A stretch of DNA of 64,000 nucleotides from Paenibacillus sp. yr247 (GTDB lineage: Bacteria > Bacillota > Bacilli > Paenibacillales > NBRC-103111): assembly GCF_900103825.1 (NCBI RefSeq), contig NZ_FNIF01000002.1:451501-515500 (forward strand). The letters are read 5' to 3'. Positions 17,436-25,770 of the stretch are shown piece after piece. A program made the translations under genes and the position numbers. Below the pieces are notes generated by a model. It had not been told where the DNA came from. It saw nothing but the letters and a program-made list of their open reading frames with translations, and did not search any database. The first letter of the stretch is position 1. The number at the start of each line of letters is the position of its first letter.

Positions 17436-18392
17436 ATGCGAATCGTTGTACTTGACGGCTATACATTAAATCCCGGAGATCTGGACTGGGACGGTTTAAA
17501 CTCACTTGGAGAGCTTGTTGTCTATGATCGTACTGCGGTATCTCAGATCCTTGAACGTGCGGCTGAGGCTGAAATTGTGTTGACGAATAAGACGCCGCTT
17601 TCCGCAGAAATCCTTCAGCAGTTGCCTAAGCTCCGCTATATTGGCGTACTTGCTACCGGGTACAATATCATTGATCTTCAAGCGGCTAAGGAGAAAGGCA
17701 TCATTATCACAAATGTTCCAACTTATAGCACGCACTCTGTTGCTCAGTTGGTATTTGCATTGTTGTTGGAATTTTGCCATCGTGTGCAGCTGCATAGTGA
17801 CAGCGTGCTTAAAGGGGATTGGTCTAGGTCGGTTGATTTCAGCTACAGCCGTTCTTCGTTTATAGAGTTAGCCGGCAAAACAATGGGACTTATCGGCCTA
17901 GGGCAAATCGGTAAACAAACTGCTTTGATTGCGCAAGCGCTTGGGATGAATGTTATCGCTACAGGCAGCGGCAAAAGTGTGCCTCAACCTGTGGAAGGCA
18001 TTGCATGGGTGCAAATCGACGAGCTTTTGCAGCGCTCTGATGTCATTAGTCTCCACTGCCCTTTGACACCGGCTACGAATCAGCTCATCAATGCTAAACG
18101 GATAGCTCTCATGAAACCGAACGCTATTTTACTGAATACGGCAAGAGGCGGCCTTCTGAATGAAGAAGATGTCGCTCATGCGTTGAATGAAGGCAGATTG
18201 GCGGGAGCTGGTCTGGATGTTTTGACGTTAGAACCTCCACGTCCGGACAATCCCTTGCTGCATGCGCGAAATGTGATCATTACCCCGCATATCGCTTGGG
18301 CAACTCAAGAAGCACGAGCTAGGCTGATGGCTGCGGCTGTTGATAATGTTCGTGCTTTTGTGGAAGGGCATCCGGTGAATGTGATTAGGTAG
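17436..18392 (+). CDS. D-isomer 2-hydroxyacid dehydrogenase
   Basis: 318 residues. Rossmann NAD site MGLIGLGQIGKQTA, LNTARGGLLNEEDV (substrate Arg) and ITPHIAWAT (catalytic His, with Glu in LTLEPP) define the family. Closest in pattern to glycerate/hydroxypyruvate dehydrogenases. Exact substrate uncertain. AGGAGA precedes the ATG and a hairpin terminator follows. Confidence 0.9.
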   Translation: MRIVVLDGYTLNPGDLDWDGLNSLGELVVYDRTAVSQILERAAEAEIVLTNKTPLSAEILQQLPKLRYIGVLATGYNIIDLQAAKEKGIIITNVPTYSTHSVAQLVFALLLEFCHRVQLHSDSVLKGDWSRSVDFSYSRSSFIELAGKTMGLIGLGQIGKQTALIAQALGMNVIATGSGKSVPQPVEGIAWVQIDELLQRSDVISLHCPLTPATNQLINAKRIALMKPNAILLNTARGGLLNEEDVAHALNEGRLAGAGLDVLTLEPPRPDNPLLHARNVIITPHIAWATQEARARLMAAAVDNVRAFVEGHPVNVIR

Positions 18393-18453
18393 GTATCTAG
18401 GCAAGTGAAAAACCACTGGATTAGGTTAACTTATCAAGACTTATTTGCAAAGG

Positions 18454-18482
18454 AAAGAGTGCTTAAAGCACTCTTTCTTTGT
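18454..18482 (+). terminator. Terminator after the hydroxyacid dehydrogenase gene
   Basis: AAAGAGTGCT-TAA-AGCACTCTTT, then CTTTG. Confidence 0.75.
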
Positions 18483-18635
18483 GTACATGTAAATGATGAT
18501 ATGAACATAGCTAACGTTCTCCGTTACTTTGATAAAATCGCAGTGCGGTAGGTTATGAAATGATCCTGGTTGTATAATATTAAATGATAAATTAAGGCTA
18601 TCTATCTAATTTAAAGATAAAGGAAAGGAACCACT

Positions 18636-19781
18636 ATGACTTCTTCCTATTCATCACTATTCGAATCCTTCCAGCTGAAATCAGGGGTTGAATTGAAAAA
18701 CCGCTTCGTCATGGCACCTATGACGAATTGCTCTTCGAACGAAGACGGCACGGTATCGAGTGCGGAACTTGCTTACTACGCTCGGCGTTGCCAAGGCGTT
18801 AGTATGGTGATTACGGCAAACACTTATGTGACTCCCAATGGAAAAGGTTTCCCCGGTCAATTCTCCGGAGACAGCGACGCGATGATTCCAAGCTTACGTT
18901 CGCTTGCTCAAACGATACAGGCGCAAGGGGCTAAAGCGGTGCTGCAAATTTGCCACAATGGCCGGCACTGCCCGCCATCGTTAGTGCCAAATGGCGACAT
19001 CGTTAGCGCGAGTGAAGTCGCAAGCAACCAAGATCAAGTAGGAGGCGCATCACCTCGTGCCCTGACTGAAATCGAGGTGGAGGAGATCATTAGCGCTTTC
19101 GGCGAAACGACGCGTCGCGCGATAGAAGCGGGCTGCGACGGCGTTGAGATTCATGGCGCTAATGGCTACCTGATTCAGCAGTTCTTTTCACCCCATACGA
19201 ACCTTCGCAACGACAAATGGGGCGGCAGCCTGGAAAAAAGGATGGCGTTCCCGCTGGCCATTGTAGATGAAGTAAAGCGTGTTGTTGTCGCCCACGCCAG
19301 AGAGCCGTTCATCGTCGGCTATCGCTTCTCGCCGGAAGAAGATACGACACCAGGCATCACGATGGTGGAGACATTCGCTCTTGTCGATGCGTTAGCTGAC
19401 AAGGACCTCGATTACTTACACATATCACTCAATGACTTCCGTTCTTTGCCTCGCAGAGGCGCAGATGAATCCCGCACTCGCGTCGAGTGGATTCAAGAGC
19501 GCATTAACGGCAGAGTACCTCTGATTGGTGTCGGCTCTATTCGTACGGCAGATGATGCTCGGGATGCGCTGCAGCTAGGTCTGCCTTTAATCGCAATCGG
19601 CCGTGAGTTGATTATCGATCCAGATTGGGTGCAAAAGGTCAAGGAAAATCGACTTTCCGAAATTTCTACGGTTATTTCGAAACAGGATCAAGCTAAGCTT
19701 GTTATTCCCGATCCCTTATGGAATTTAATTAGGAACAGAACGGGCTGGTTCCCAGTCGCTGAGGAAACAGCAAGCAAGTGA
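18636..19781 (+). CDS. NADH-dependent flavin oxidoreductase (old yellow enzyme family)
   Basis: 381 residues. FMN-barrel signatures are seen: LKNRFVMAPMTNCSSNEDG, LQICHNGRHCP, GCDGVEIHGANGYLIQQFFS and PLIGVGSIRTADDA. The family reduces activated C=C bonds. The usual active-site HxxH/N pair is present as HGAN. AGGAAAGGAA lies upstream of the ATG. Monocistronic by context; substrate unknown. Confidence 0.92.
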   Translation: MTSSYSSLFESFQLKSGVELKNRFVMAPMTNCSSNEDGTVSSAELAYYARRCQGVSMVITANTYVTPNGKGFPGQFSGDSDAMIPSLRSLAQTIQAQGAKAVLQICHNGRHCPPSLVPNGDIVSASEVASNQDQVGGASPRALTEIEVEEIISAFGETTRRAIEAGCDGVEIHGANGYLIQQFFSPHTNLRNDKWGGSLEKRMAFPLAIVDEVKRVVVAHAREPFIVGYRFSPEEDTTPGITMVETFALVDALADKDLDYLHISLNDFRSLPRRGADESRTRVEWIQERINGRVPLIGVGSIRTADDARDALQLGLPLIAIGRELIIDPDWVQKVKENRLSEISTVISKQDQAKLVIPDPLWNLIRNRTGWFPVAEETASK

Positions 19782-19953
19782 TGAATGAGCAACGCATCGG
19801 ATCGAACAAGACAAATGAAAAAGAAGTAAATAATAACGTTGGATACGTTATTACCTACTTCAAATTATAGTACACTTAAGTTGGCGCCCTGATCGGGGTC
19901 ATCGCTAGTTCAAACTATACGGGCTGTGGGTATTCACAGCATAATTATCATGG

Positions 19954-19990
19954 CCGTATAAGTGTTAACACACACTTATACGGTTTTTTA
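19954..19990 (+). terminator. Terminator downstream of the flavin oxidoreductase gene
   Basis: CCGTATAAGTGT pairs with ACACTTATACGG and is followed by TTTTTTAG. Confidence 0.85.
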
Positions 19991-20043
19991 GTATTTCCTC
20001 AATTAGCCACATATACAGTAAAATTCAATTTAAAAGCTGAATG

Positions 20044-20080
20044 TAAGAGTTCTATTGCAATTCCTGCAATAGAACTCTTA
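20044..20080 (-). terminator. Perfect 16-bp inverted repeat after mqnD, probable terminator
   Basis: TAAGAGTTCTATTGCA-ATTCC-TGCAATAGAACTCTTA. It lies 14 bases past the mqnD stop on the minus strand. There is no clean T-run, so the terminator role is inferred from position and stem. Confidence 0.55.
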
Positions 20081-20093
20081 AGCTTACAAACCT

Positions 20094-20942
20094 TTATTTC
20101 AATAGGGTCGCATAATCCATCTGCGGCACGAGCCCTGCCTCGGCAGCCCGCTGGAGCAAGGTTAAGACGGCGCCATAGCCGCTATCACCAAGATTTGCGG
20201 TGAACTCGTTTACGTACAGGTCGATATGCGCCTGCGCAACCTGCGGGTCCATTTCCTGCGCGTGCTGCATGACGTAGTCGCGCGATGCTTCCGGATGCGC
20301 CCACGCGTATTCGACTGAGGCGCGGGCCCAGCCCGCAAGCGCCTCCAGATCAAGGGAGCGCCGCGCAATGATGGCGCCCAGCGGGATCGGCAGGTTGGTG
20401 TCTGACTCCCACCAACTGCCCAGATCTGTGAGAAGCGCTAACCCGTACGACGGGTAAGTGAAGCGCGCTTCATGAATGACGAGGCCGGCATCGATGAGGC
20501 CGTCCCGCACGGCGGGCATGATCTCGTGAAACGGCATGACCACGATTTCGCCAACACCGCCGGGGACGTTCTGTTCCGCCCAGAGGCGGAACAGTAAATA
20601 CGCGGTCGAGCGCTCGCTCGGCACAGCGACCCGGCGGCCGCTCAGCATGGCCGGGTCTGGGGCTGTTCCCGCTGGACCGCTGATCTTCGTCAGCACCAGC
20701 GGTCCGCAGCCTCTGCCCAAGGCGCCGCCGCAGGGCAGCAGGGCGTAATCCTGCAGCACCCAAGGCAGTGCTGCGTAAGAGATCTTGAGCACATCGGGGC
20801 CGCTGCCTTCGGCAGCCAGCCGGTTCGTAATGTCGATGTCGGCGTATAAGAGATCCAGTTCGGGGGCGCCCGGGATTAATCCATGCGCCCAAGCATGGAA
20901 AACAAACGTATCGTTTGGACAAGGTGAGTAAGCAATCTTCAT
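20094..20942 (-). CDS. mqnD: 1,4-dihydroxy-6-naphthoate synthase (futalosine pathway)
   Basis: 282 residues. MKIAYSPCPNDTFVFHAW, followed by SYAALPWVLQDYALLPCGGA and GLIDAGLVIHEARFTY, is characteristic of MqnD, a periplasmic-binding-protein-like fold that converts cyclic dehypoxanthinyl futalosine to dihydroxynaphthoate on the way to menaquinone. It starts 1 base after the mqnB stop, so both are one operon. Both genes are noticeably more GC-rich than their surroundings. Confidence 0.93.
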   Translation of the reverse strand: MKIAYSPCPNDTFVFHAWAHGLIPGAPELDLLYADIDITNRLAAEGSGPDVLKISYAALPWVLQDYALLPCGGALGRGCGPLVLTKISGPAGTAPDPAMLSGRRVAVPSERSTAYLLFRLWAEQNVPGGVGEIVVMPFHEIMPAVRDGLIDAGLVIHEARFTYPSYGLALLTDLGSWWESDTNLPIPLGAIIARRSLDLEALAGWARASVEYAWAHPEASRDYVMQHAQEMDPQVAQAHIDLYVNEFTANLGDSGYGAVLTLLQRAAEAGLVPQMDYATLLK

Positions 20943-20943
20943 A

Positions 20944-21582
20944 TTAAAGCACCTCCGCTAAGACTGAACTTGCTGCTTCTAAAGCTTTCAAGGCATCACC
21001 GATGCGCCAGGCATCACGGTCACGAGGACCAACCGCGTTGGAGATCGCGCGGATCTCCAGCACAGGCACACCGCGCAGATGAGCGGCTGTTGCTATGCCG
21101 AAGCCTTCCATGGCTTCGGCTGCGGCTCCAGGCACACGCGCAGCTAGCGCTGCTGCAGTAGCTGCCGTCCCTGTGGCCGTCGCTACCGTGAGCACCGGCG
21201 CCGTTTGCGCGGGCAAACCGGCGGCGAGCAGCGCCGCCAGCACTCGCTCAGCTGCATCAGCGGCGACGCTAACTCGCGTCGAGCCGAAGCCCAGCTCGTC
21301 CAAGCTGCTGAAGCCTTCGAGCAGCTCCACGCCAAGGTCAGCGGCAATGATCTCGCTCGCTACAACCAGCGAGCCTATCTCCGCTTGCCCTACAAATCCG
21401 CCAGCAATGCCGGCGATAACAACGAAATCATATTCAGCTTTAGCAAGCTCCATCGCTCCGTTAACTGCAGCGGCTGCAAGCCCCACACCAGCCAAAGCGA
21501 ATTCAAACCTGCTGTCATGGCCAAGACCCCGCTGGACAGCATCCCTTTCAGGCGCTACAGCTGTCATTACAAGTACACGCAT
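20944..21582 (-). CDS. mqnB: Futalosine hydrolase
   Basis: 212 residues of the purine nucleosidase/phosphorylase fold: MRVLVMTAVAPERDAVQRGL, VVIAGIAGGFVGQAEIGSLV, and AEAMEGFGIATAAHLRGVP with ISNAVGPRDR. This pattern and the adjacent mqnD identify futalosine hydrolase, which releases hypoxanthine from futalosine. AAGGGGATA lies upstream of the ATG. The coding sequence is Ala-rich and GC-rich compared with flanking genes. Confidence 0.92.
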   Translation of the reverse strand: MRVLVMTAVAPERDAVQRGLGHDSRFEFALAGVGLAAAAVNGAMELAKAEYDFVVIAGIAGGFVGQAEIGSLVVASEIIAADLGVELLEGFSSLDELGFGSTRVSVAADAAERVLAALLAAGLPAQTAPVLTVATATGTAATAAALAARVPGAAAEAMEGFGIATAAHLRGVPVLEIRAISNAVGPRDRDAWRIGDALKALEAASSVLAEVL

Positions 21583-21704
21583 TGTTGTGCCTATCCCCTT
21601 TATGATAAATAACCATCAGATATATTGATAATTTTATTTTACATGACCAAGATCAAATAGGAAACTTTCGAGAACAATCAAACTCTTCCTTCGATTAAAT
21701 CGAG

Positions 21705-21743
21705 TTGACATTGCGATCTAATTTAATTATCATCTAATTAGAT
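21705..21743 (+). promoter_or_regulatory. Promoter and palindromic operator of the ArsR-type regulator gene
   Basis: TTGACA (21705-21710), 17 bases, TATCAT (21728-21733). The perfect palindrome ATCTAATTAGAT (21732-21743) overlaps the -10, with half-repeats GATCTAAT on both sides. This is the usual layout for autorepression by an ArsR-family protein. Confidence 0.7.
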
Positions 21744-21782
21744 AATGATCTAATCGAAAACTAGTTCGGAGGTGCTAACGCC

Positions 21783-22388
21783 ATGCAATTAGATAAAATC
21801 ATCACCTATCACAAGGCTCTCGCAGACGCGACGCGTATTCGAATGCTTATCCTGCTAGCTGAAGGAGAGCTGAACGGTCAAGTTCTTGCCGAAAAACTGG
21901 GTGTAACTCCAGCTACCATCACCCATCACGCCTCCAAGCTTCGCGAAGCCAGCCTGATCCATGAACGCAGAGATAAGAACACGATTTATTTCGCTTTGAA
22001 TGACTATTTCCTTCGCAGCAATGCCAGCGCGACAGCCGATCTCATTTATAAAAATAAGAAAGGAGGTTCTGTGCCCATGAAGGATGAAGACGCAAATCTC
22101 AACCTCAAGCAATCTGTTATTCGAAACTTTTTCACCTTAGATGGCAAACTCAAGCATGTCCCTGCACAGCTCAAGAAAAAACTAATTGTCCTGGAACATC
22201 TCGTAAAGCAATTTGAAAAAGGACATACCTACACAGAGAAAGAACTGAATACACGGATTAAGAACTATCATCCCGATTTTGCAACGATTCGCCGAGAATT
22301 TATTATGCACCAGTTCATGTTTCGCGAGAACGAGGTTTATGAAATTAATCCACCGGAAATGTGGGCCAAATGGGAAACTTTATCTTAA
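21783..22388 (+). CDS. ArsR-type winged-helix regulator with C-terminal DUF2087 domain
   Basis: 201 residues. Residues 1-80 form a winged helix with RIRMLILLAEGELNGQVLAE and recognition helix VTPATITHHASKLREA. Residues about 110-200 (IRNFFTLDGKLKHVPAQLKK, NTRIKNYHPDFATIRREFI) match DUF2087, a domain often fused to such regulators. No cysteine metal site is visible, so a metal sensor is not implied. The palindrome over its own promoter suggests autoregulation. GGAGGTG site before the ATG. Divergent from mqnBD. Confidence 0.85.
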   Translation: MQLDKIITYHKALADATRIRMLILLAEGELNGQVLAEKLGVTPATITHHASKLREASLIHERRDKNTIYFALNDYFLRSNASATADLIYKNKKGGSVPMKDEDANLNLKQSVIRNFFTLDGKLKHVPAQLKKKLIVLEHLVKQFEKGHTYTEKELNTRIKNYHPDFATIRREFIMHQFMFRENEVYEINPPEMWAKWETLS

Positions 22389-22406
22389 GCCATAAAAATT
22401 CACATG

Positions 22407-22456
22407 CAAAAAGGACGGTTCTCCATCGTTTTCACGATCTAAGAACTCGTCCTTTC
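22407..22456. terminator. Hairpin terminator between ArsR-type gene and VOC remnant
   Basis: AAAAAGGACGGTTCT pairs with AGAAC-TCGTCCTTT. On the minus strand it ends in five T's; on the plus strand the T-run is short (CCTTTCTGTT). Confidence 0.6.
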
Positions 22457-22466
22457 TGTTCGCTAC

Positions 22467-22658
22467 TTATCCTTTTAAAAGAAACGAATTACCATCCTCA
22501 TCCTTGAATGTGGCGAATGTTCCCCCTTGCATAACCTGTAGTTCCCCTTCGAATTCAACACCTTTGGACTTCATGTTCTCATAGGTCCCTTGAATCATAG
22601 CATTAACATTCGTTATTCGTCTTGTAAAAATACGACATTCTTCGATTACTTCCTTTGC
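22467..22658 (-). pseudogene. C-terminal fragment of a VOC/glyoxalase-like protein
   Basis: A 63-codon frame without its own start reads ...TRRITNVNAMIQGTYENMKS, then KGVEFEGELQVMQGGTFATF and KDEDGNSFLLKG before a TAA at 22467-22469. This is the last third of a glyoxalase/bleomycin-resistance-superfamily protein. A TGA blocks the frame at 22659-22661 and no start or N-terminal half is present, so it is a remnant. It lies directly downstream of a damaged AraC gene on the same strand. Confidence 0.6.
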
Positions 22659-23078
22659 TCAAAGGCACGCAGTATCCACTTTTTGTATTCAGCCGGTGTT
22701 ATTCCTGGCCAAGTTAAACCTGGACACTGTATTCAACTGTTTAGCGGACATGCCGATTAGCTCCGAGCATATGCGTTCGAACTGCCGCTGTGAGTACCCG
22801 CTTTCTGCCACGCTGCTTGGGACATCCTGTTCCATAGGACTGCGATAAAGCTTGGACAAAATATCAATTATGGCATCTTGTTTGAACTCCGGTTGAAATT
22901 TGGCATGTAAAAATGCTGTAAGAACGCCGATCCCCTCATCTAAACCCGCTTCGGCCAGCACTTGTTCCAACTGAGCGATCTCAGCTTCCGGAAATAATTC
23001 GTCTAAAGGAACAAACTTATCTTTTAATACACGGTTATCTATATTCTTGAATGCCTGCAGTATGGCTTCTCTACTCAT
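22646..23078 (-). pseudogene. Truncated AraC-family regulator
   Basis: The first frame (23078 to 22689, 129 codons) reads into an AraC helix-turn-helix (YSQRQFERICSELIGMSAKQ, LNTVSRF) and then ends early. A second frame continues with PGITPAEYKKWILRAFEQRK and a TAA at 22646-22648, which is a normal AraC C-terminus. The second helix-turn-helix between these parts is missing, so an internal deletion with a frame change has inactivated the gene. The start with an ATG at 23078 still looks normal. Confidence 0.65.
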
Positions 23079-23151
23079 TTCATCCCGCCCCCAAATATGA
23101 TATAATTAGTTGTAAGAGTTTACATTATAAACAGGCAGGTGAACGCTTGCG

Positions 23152-23457
23152 ATGAGAACCATCTTCCATCCTGCTAGGAGCGATCTTGAATTATCAGCCA
23201 TCTTACACGCTTTAAGTGATGAGATCAGACTTCGTGTAATTAAGAAACTTCATGATCAGGGTGAGCTGTTCTGCAGCGCCATTGAAATTGAAATCCCCAA
23301 ATCCACTCTCTCCCATCACTTTAAGGTGTTGCGTGAGTCAGGGTTGGTCCATACACGCATTGAAGGCACTACACGCTATATATCCCTTCGCCGAGAAGAT
23401 TTGCAAGCCAGGTTTCCTGGGCTGTTAGATACCATTTTATCTTTAGTTAACGCCTAA
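23152..23457 (+). CDS. ArsR-family winged-helix transcriptional regulator
   Basis: 101 residues: AILHALSDEIRLRVIKKLHD, recognition region IEIPKSTLSHHFKVLRESGL and wing HTRIEGTTRYISLRREDL. It has one cysteine in a position without an obvious metal motif. It is divergent from the damaged AraC/VOC pair, so its original target could have been lost. A terminator follows. Confidence 0.9.
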   Translation: MRTIFHPARSDLELSAILHALSDEIRLRVIKKLHDQGELFCSAIEIEIPKSTLSHHFKVLRESGLVHTRIEGTTRYISLRREDLQARFPGLLDTILSLVNA

Positions 23458-23458
23458 G

Positions 23459-23503
23459 AGCTCCCTTTCACTATGATTCAGCATGGTGATGGGGAGTTTT
23501 TTT
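23459..23503 (+). terminator. Terminator of the ArsR-family gene
   Basis: CTCCCTTTCACTATG pairs imperfectly with CATGGTGATGGGGAG and is followed by seven T's. Confidence 0.85.
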
Positions 23504-23592
23504 GTTGGTTCCCCGATAGGAATCTGCTTATTATTAAGGAGCTAGTGGACACGTTACCTAATTTAAATATCCGAAATTGGACATTCATCCAT

Positions 23593-23620
23593 ACGCCCTC
23601 TAGATAAATGACATATAGTA
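23593..23620 (+). promoter_or_regulatory. Sigma-K-like promoter of the YjcZ-type gene
   Basis: AC (23593-23594), 17 bases, CATATAGTA (23612-23620), which fits the mother-cell sigma-K consensus AC-N16/17-CATAnnnTA. The same -10 and spacing occur before the coat-like gene at 63765. Confidence 0.55.
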
Positions 23621-23643
23621 ATGTTGTGAAGGGAGGGATTGAC

Positions 23644-23751
23644 ATGAGTTATGGTTGCGGACCTGCAGTACCTTACACTGGCACATCTGTAGTTCTCGTT
23701 CTATACATCCTCTTGGTTATCGTTCTTAGTACTTTCGGATTTGGGTGGTAA
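23644..23751 (+). CDS. YjcZ-family small sporulation peptide
   Basis: 35 residues: MSYGCGPAVPYTGTSVVLVL then YILLVIVLSTFGFGW. A short Tyr/Gly head with one hydrophobic helix is the YjcZ-type layout, found in spores of Bacillales. AGGGAGG lies 8 bases upstream of the ATG and a sigma-K-like promoter precedes it. A terminator follows. Too short for default gene callers. Confidence 0.75.
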   Translation: MSYGCGPAVPYTGTSVVLVLYILLVIVLSTFGFGW

Positions 23752-23760
23752 TGGTAGACA

Positions 23761-23804
23761 AAGCGGCTGGGACGATGATTTCCGTTCCGGCCGCTTACTT
23801 TTTT
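23761..23804 (+). terminator. Terminator of the YjcZ-type gene
   Basis: AAGCGGCTGGGACG pairs with CGTTCCGGCCGCTT (G-U pairs included), then ACTTTTTT. Confidence 0.85.
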
Positions 23805-23881
23805 GAGGCCTTTTACGCTATAATTAAATCTTAATGAGTTACATGTATTCTACTACCTATTCAGGATGGAGACGAGGAATT

Positions 23882-24904
23882 GTGGCTAATCCCATTTTGA
23901 CCATTGTGGTCCCTTGTTATAACGAAGAAGAAGTACTCCCAGAAACGATATTCCAGCTTAGCAGCGTACTGGATGCCCTCATCGAAGATAAACTAGTTGC
24001 AAGTTCAAGCACTATACTCTTTGTTGACGATGGCAGCAAGGATGCAACTTGGGCGCTCATCGAACGCTTCCATGCCTCCAATTCTTTCATCACAGGACTT
24101 AAACTGGCGAAAAATGCCGGTCACCAAAGCGCCTTGCTTGCTGGACTAATGAAAGCCAAATCCTATTCAGATTGTGTTGTTTCCATTGATGCAGATCTAC
24201 AGGATGACACGAACGCCATTCGCGAGTTTATCGTCAAATTCCACGAAGGCTGCGATATCGTATATGGCGTCCGACAAGATCGCTCCGCAGATACGTTTTT
24301 CAAGCGGGCTACAGCCCAAGGCTTTTATAAGCTGATGACTTCGCTTGGTGTGAAAATTCATTACAACCATGCGGACTTCCGATTAATGAGTAAACGCGCG
24401 CTCGAAAATTTAGAGAAATTTCAAGAGGTCAATTTATTTCTTCGCGGCATGGTGCCTCTACTCGGCTTCCCATCCACCCAGGTCTATTATGACCGTAAAG
24501 AACGGTTTGCCGGAGAATCCAAATATCCGCTGCGCAAAATGCTCGCATTCGCCTTCGATGGCATCACTTCCTTCAGTGTGACACCCATCCGATTCGTAAC
24601 ATTAATGGGCTTCCTGCTGTTCTTACTAAGTGTCTTTGCCGGGTTGTACGCAATCGCAGGCAAAATATTAGGGGCCAATGTCACTGGTTGGACATCGCTT
24701 ATTTTATCGGTCTGGTTCATTGGAGGGGTTCAGCTTCTGGCACTCGGTTTAATTGGCGAATACATAGGAAAAATATATAAAGAAGTGAAGCAGCGTCCGC
24801 TTTACGTCATTGAGAAAGATTTAACAGCAACCGAACTGAATCCGGCAAAAGATCAAGAAACTGTTAAGGTTCCCTCCATCCAAGCAGCCTCTGTTCGGCG
24901 ATAA
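23882..24904 (+). CDS. GtrB/DPM1-like polyprenyl-phosphate glycosyltransferase
   Basis: About 340 residues from the GTG at 23882 (GACGAGG upstream). Family 2 domain: LTIVVPCYNEEEVLPETI, FVDDGSKDATW, SIDADLQDD and KSYSDCV, then two C-terminal membrane helices. This is the layout of bactoprenol glucosyl transferases that load a sugar on undecaprenyl phosphate at the inner face. The next gene, 4 bases on, encodes a GtrA-like flippase, so together they form a typical pair for extracytoplasmic glycosylation of a wall polymer or glycolipid. Confidence 0.87.
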   Translation: MANPILTIVVPCYNEEEVLPETIFQLSSVLDALIEDKLVASSSTILFVDDGSKDATWALIERFHASNSFITGLKLAKNAGHQSALLAGLMKAKSYSDCVVSIDADLQDDTNAIREFIVKFHEGCDIVYGVRQDRSADTFFKRATAQGFYKLMTSLGVKIHYNHADFRLMSKRALENLEKFQEVNLFLRGMVPLLGFPSTQVYYDRKERFAGESKYPLRKMLAFAFDGITSFSVTPIRFVTLMGFLLFLLSVFAGLYAIAGKILGANVTGWTSLILSVWFIGGVQLLALGLIGEYIGKIYKEVKQRPLYVIEKDLTATELNPAKDQETVKVPSIQAASVRR

Positions 24905-24908
24905 TTCT

Positions 24909-25355
24909 ATGAATCGAATAAGAGCATTGTTGTCTAGCAGCTTCGCACGCTTCTTACTTGTCGGTTTGTTCAATACGTTGGTTGGTCTTTCTGCCAGCTT
25001 CGCTCTCTTTAATCTGCTGCGCCTTAATTACTGGATATCGACGTTCGCGGGAAATACCATTGGTGCTATTGTCAGCTTCACGTTGAATCGTACGTTTACG
25101 TTTCGCTCGAACGTCAGTATCGGCAGCAGTTGGTGGAAATTTGCTGTTGTTATTTTGAGCTGTTATGGCCTGTCGTATAGCATAAGTTGGCTGCTTGCTC
25201 TGGCAGTAGAGTCGATAATGCCTAATGTGCGTACAGATTGGCTGCATAATGGAGCCATATTGGTTGGAAATGGCTTGTATACGATTGGAAATTTCTTGGG
25301 ACACAAATATTTTACATTCCGGACTAATGCTACAAATAACCGCTGGGCATCCTAA
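24909..25355 (+). CDS. GtrA-family membrane protein
   Basis: 148 residues with four membrane helices; FARFLLVGLFNTLVGLSASF, GNTIGAIVSFTLNRTFTFRS and LGHKYFTFR are family hallmarks. GtrA-type proteins are thought to move polyprenyl-phosphate-linked sugars across the membrane. The start ATG is 4 bases after the GtrB-like gene, implying coupling. Confidence 0.87.
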   Translation: MNRIRALLSSSFARFLLVGLFNTLVGLSASFALFNLLRLNYWISTFAGNTIGAIVSFTLNRTFTFRSNVSIGSSWWKFAVVILSCYGLSYSISWLLALAVESIMPNVRTDWLHNGAILVGNGLYTIGNFLGHKYFTFRTNATNNRWAS

Positions 25356-25375
25356 GCATCAAGAGGTGATGCCTA

Positions 25376-25669
25376 ATGGCACGAAGAAGAAGCAACCGAG
25401 CAATCGTTCCTGGATCGGAACACGGTTTGGGACTGCTCAAGGCGCAGGTCATGAAAAATCAAGGGTTTAATGTCAATCTGGAACGACCCGATCTGGTGAA
25501 ATATGAAGTAGCCCGAACCCTCGGCGTTCCGCTGCAGCAAGGCTACAACGGGCAGCTAAAATCGGAAGACGCAGGGAGGGTTGGCGGTCCAATCGGTGGG
25601 GCTATGGTAAGGGAGCTCGTCCGCATGGCGCAGCAGCAACTCGCTAATCAGCGACCGCCGCAGCGATAA
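25376..25669 (+). CDS. Alpha/beta-type small acid-soluble spore protein
   Basis: 97 residues, a little longer than the common 65-72. The germination-protease region appears as LVKYEVARTLGVPLQQGYNG and the DNA-binding helix as GRVGGPIGGAMVRELVRMAQ. It should coat and protect spore DNA and be degraded on germination. AGAGGTGAT before the ATG. The extension is at the N-terminus (MARRRSNRAIVPGSEHGL). Confidence 0.93.
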   Translation: MARRRSNRAIVPGSEHGLGLLKAQVMKNQGFNVNLERPDLVKYEVARTLGVPLQQGYNGQLKSEDAGRVGGPIGGAMVRELVRMAQQQLANQRPPQR

Positions 25670-25770
25670 GGTTATCGACCGACTGCCATAATCCGCCGCG
25701 GGTGTACATAAACTAGTAGCAAGCTGTTCGCAGCGCTACTTTCTATGTAGAAGTCAGGTGATGATGGTCG

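Larger units (their letters stand above)
19782..20093. other. Intergenic region with two hairpins
   Basis: 312 bases, no ORF. It contains a plus-strand terminator (19954-19990) and a long perfect inverted repeat (20044-20080), listed separately. Confidence 0.7.

Noticed and set aside
21095..21628. Long plus-strand frame opposite mqnB
   Set aside because: A shadow of the GC-rich mqnB gene; the minus-strand product is a clear futalosine hydrolase.
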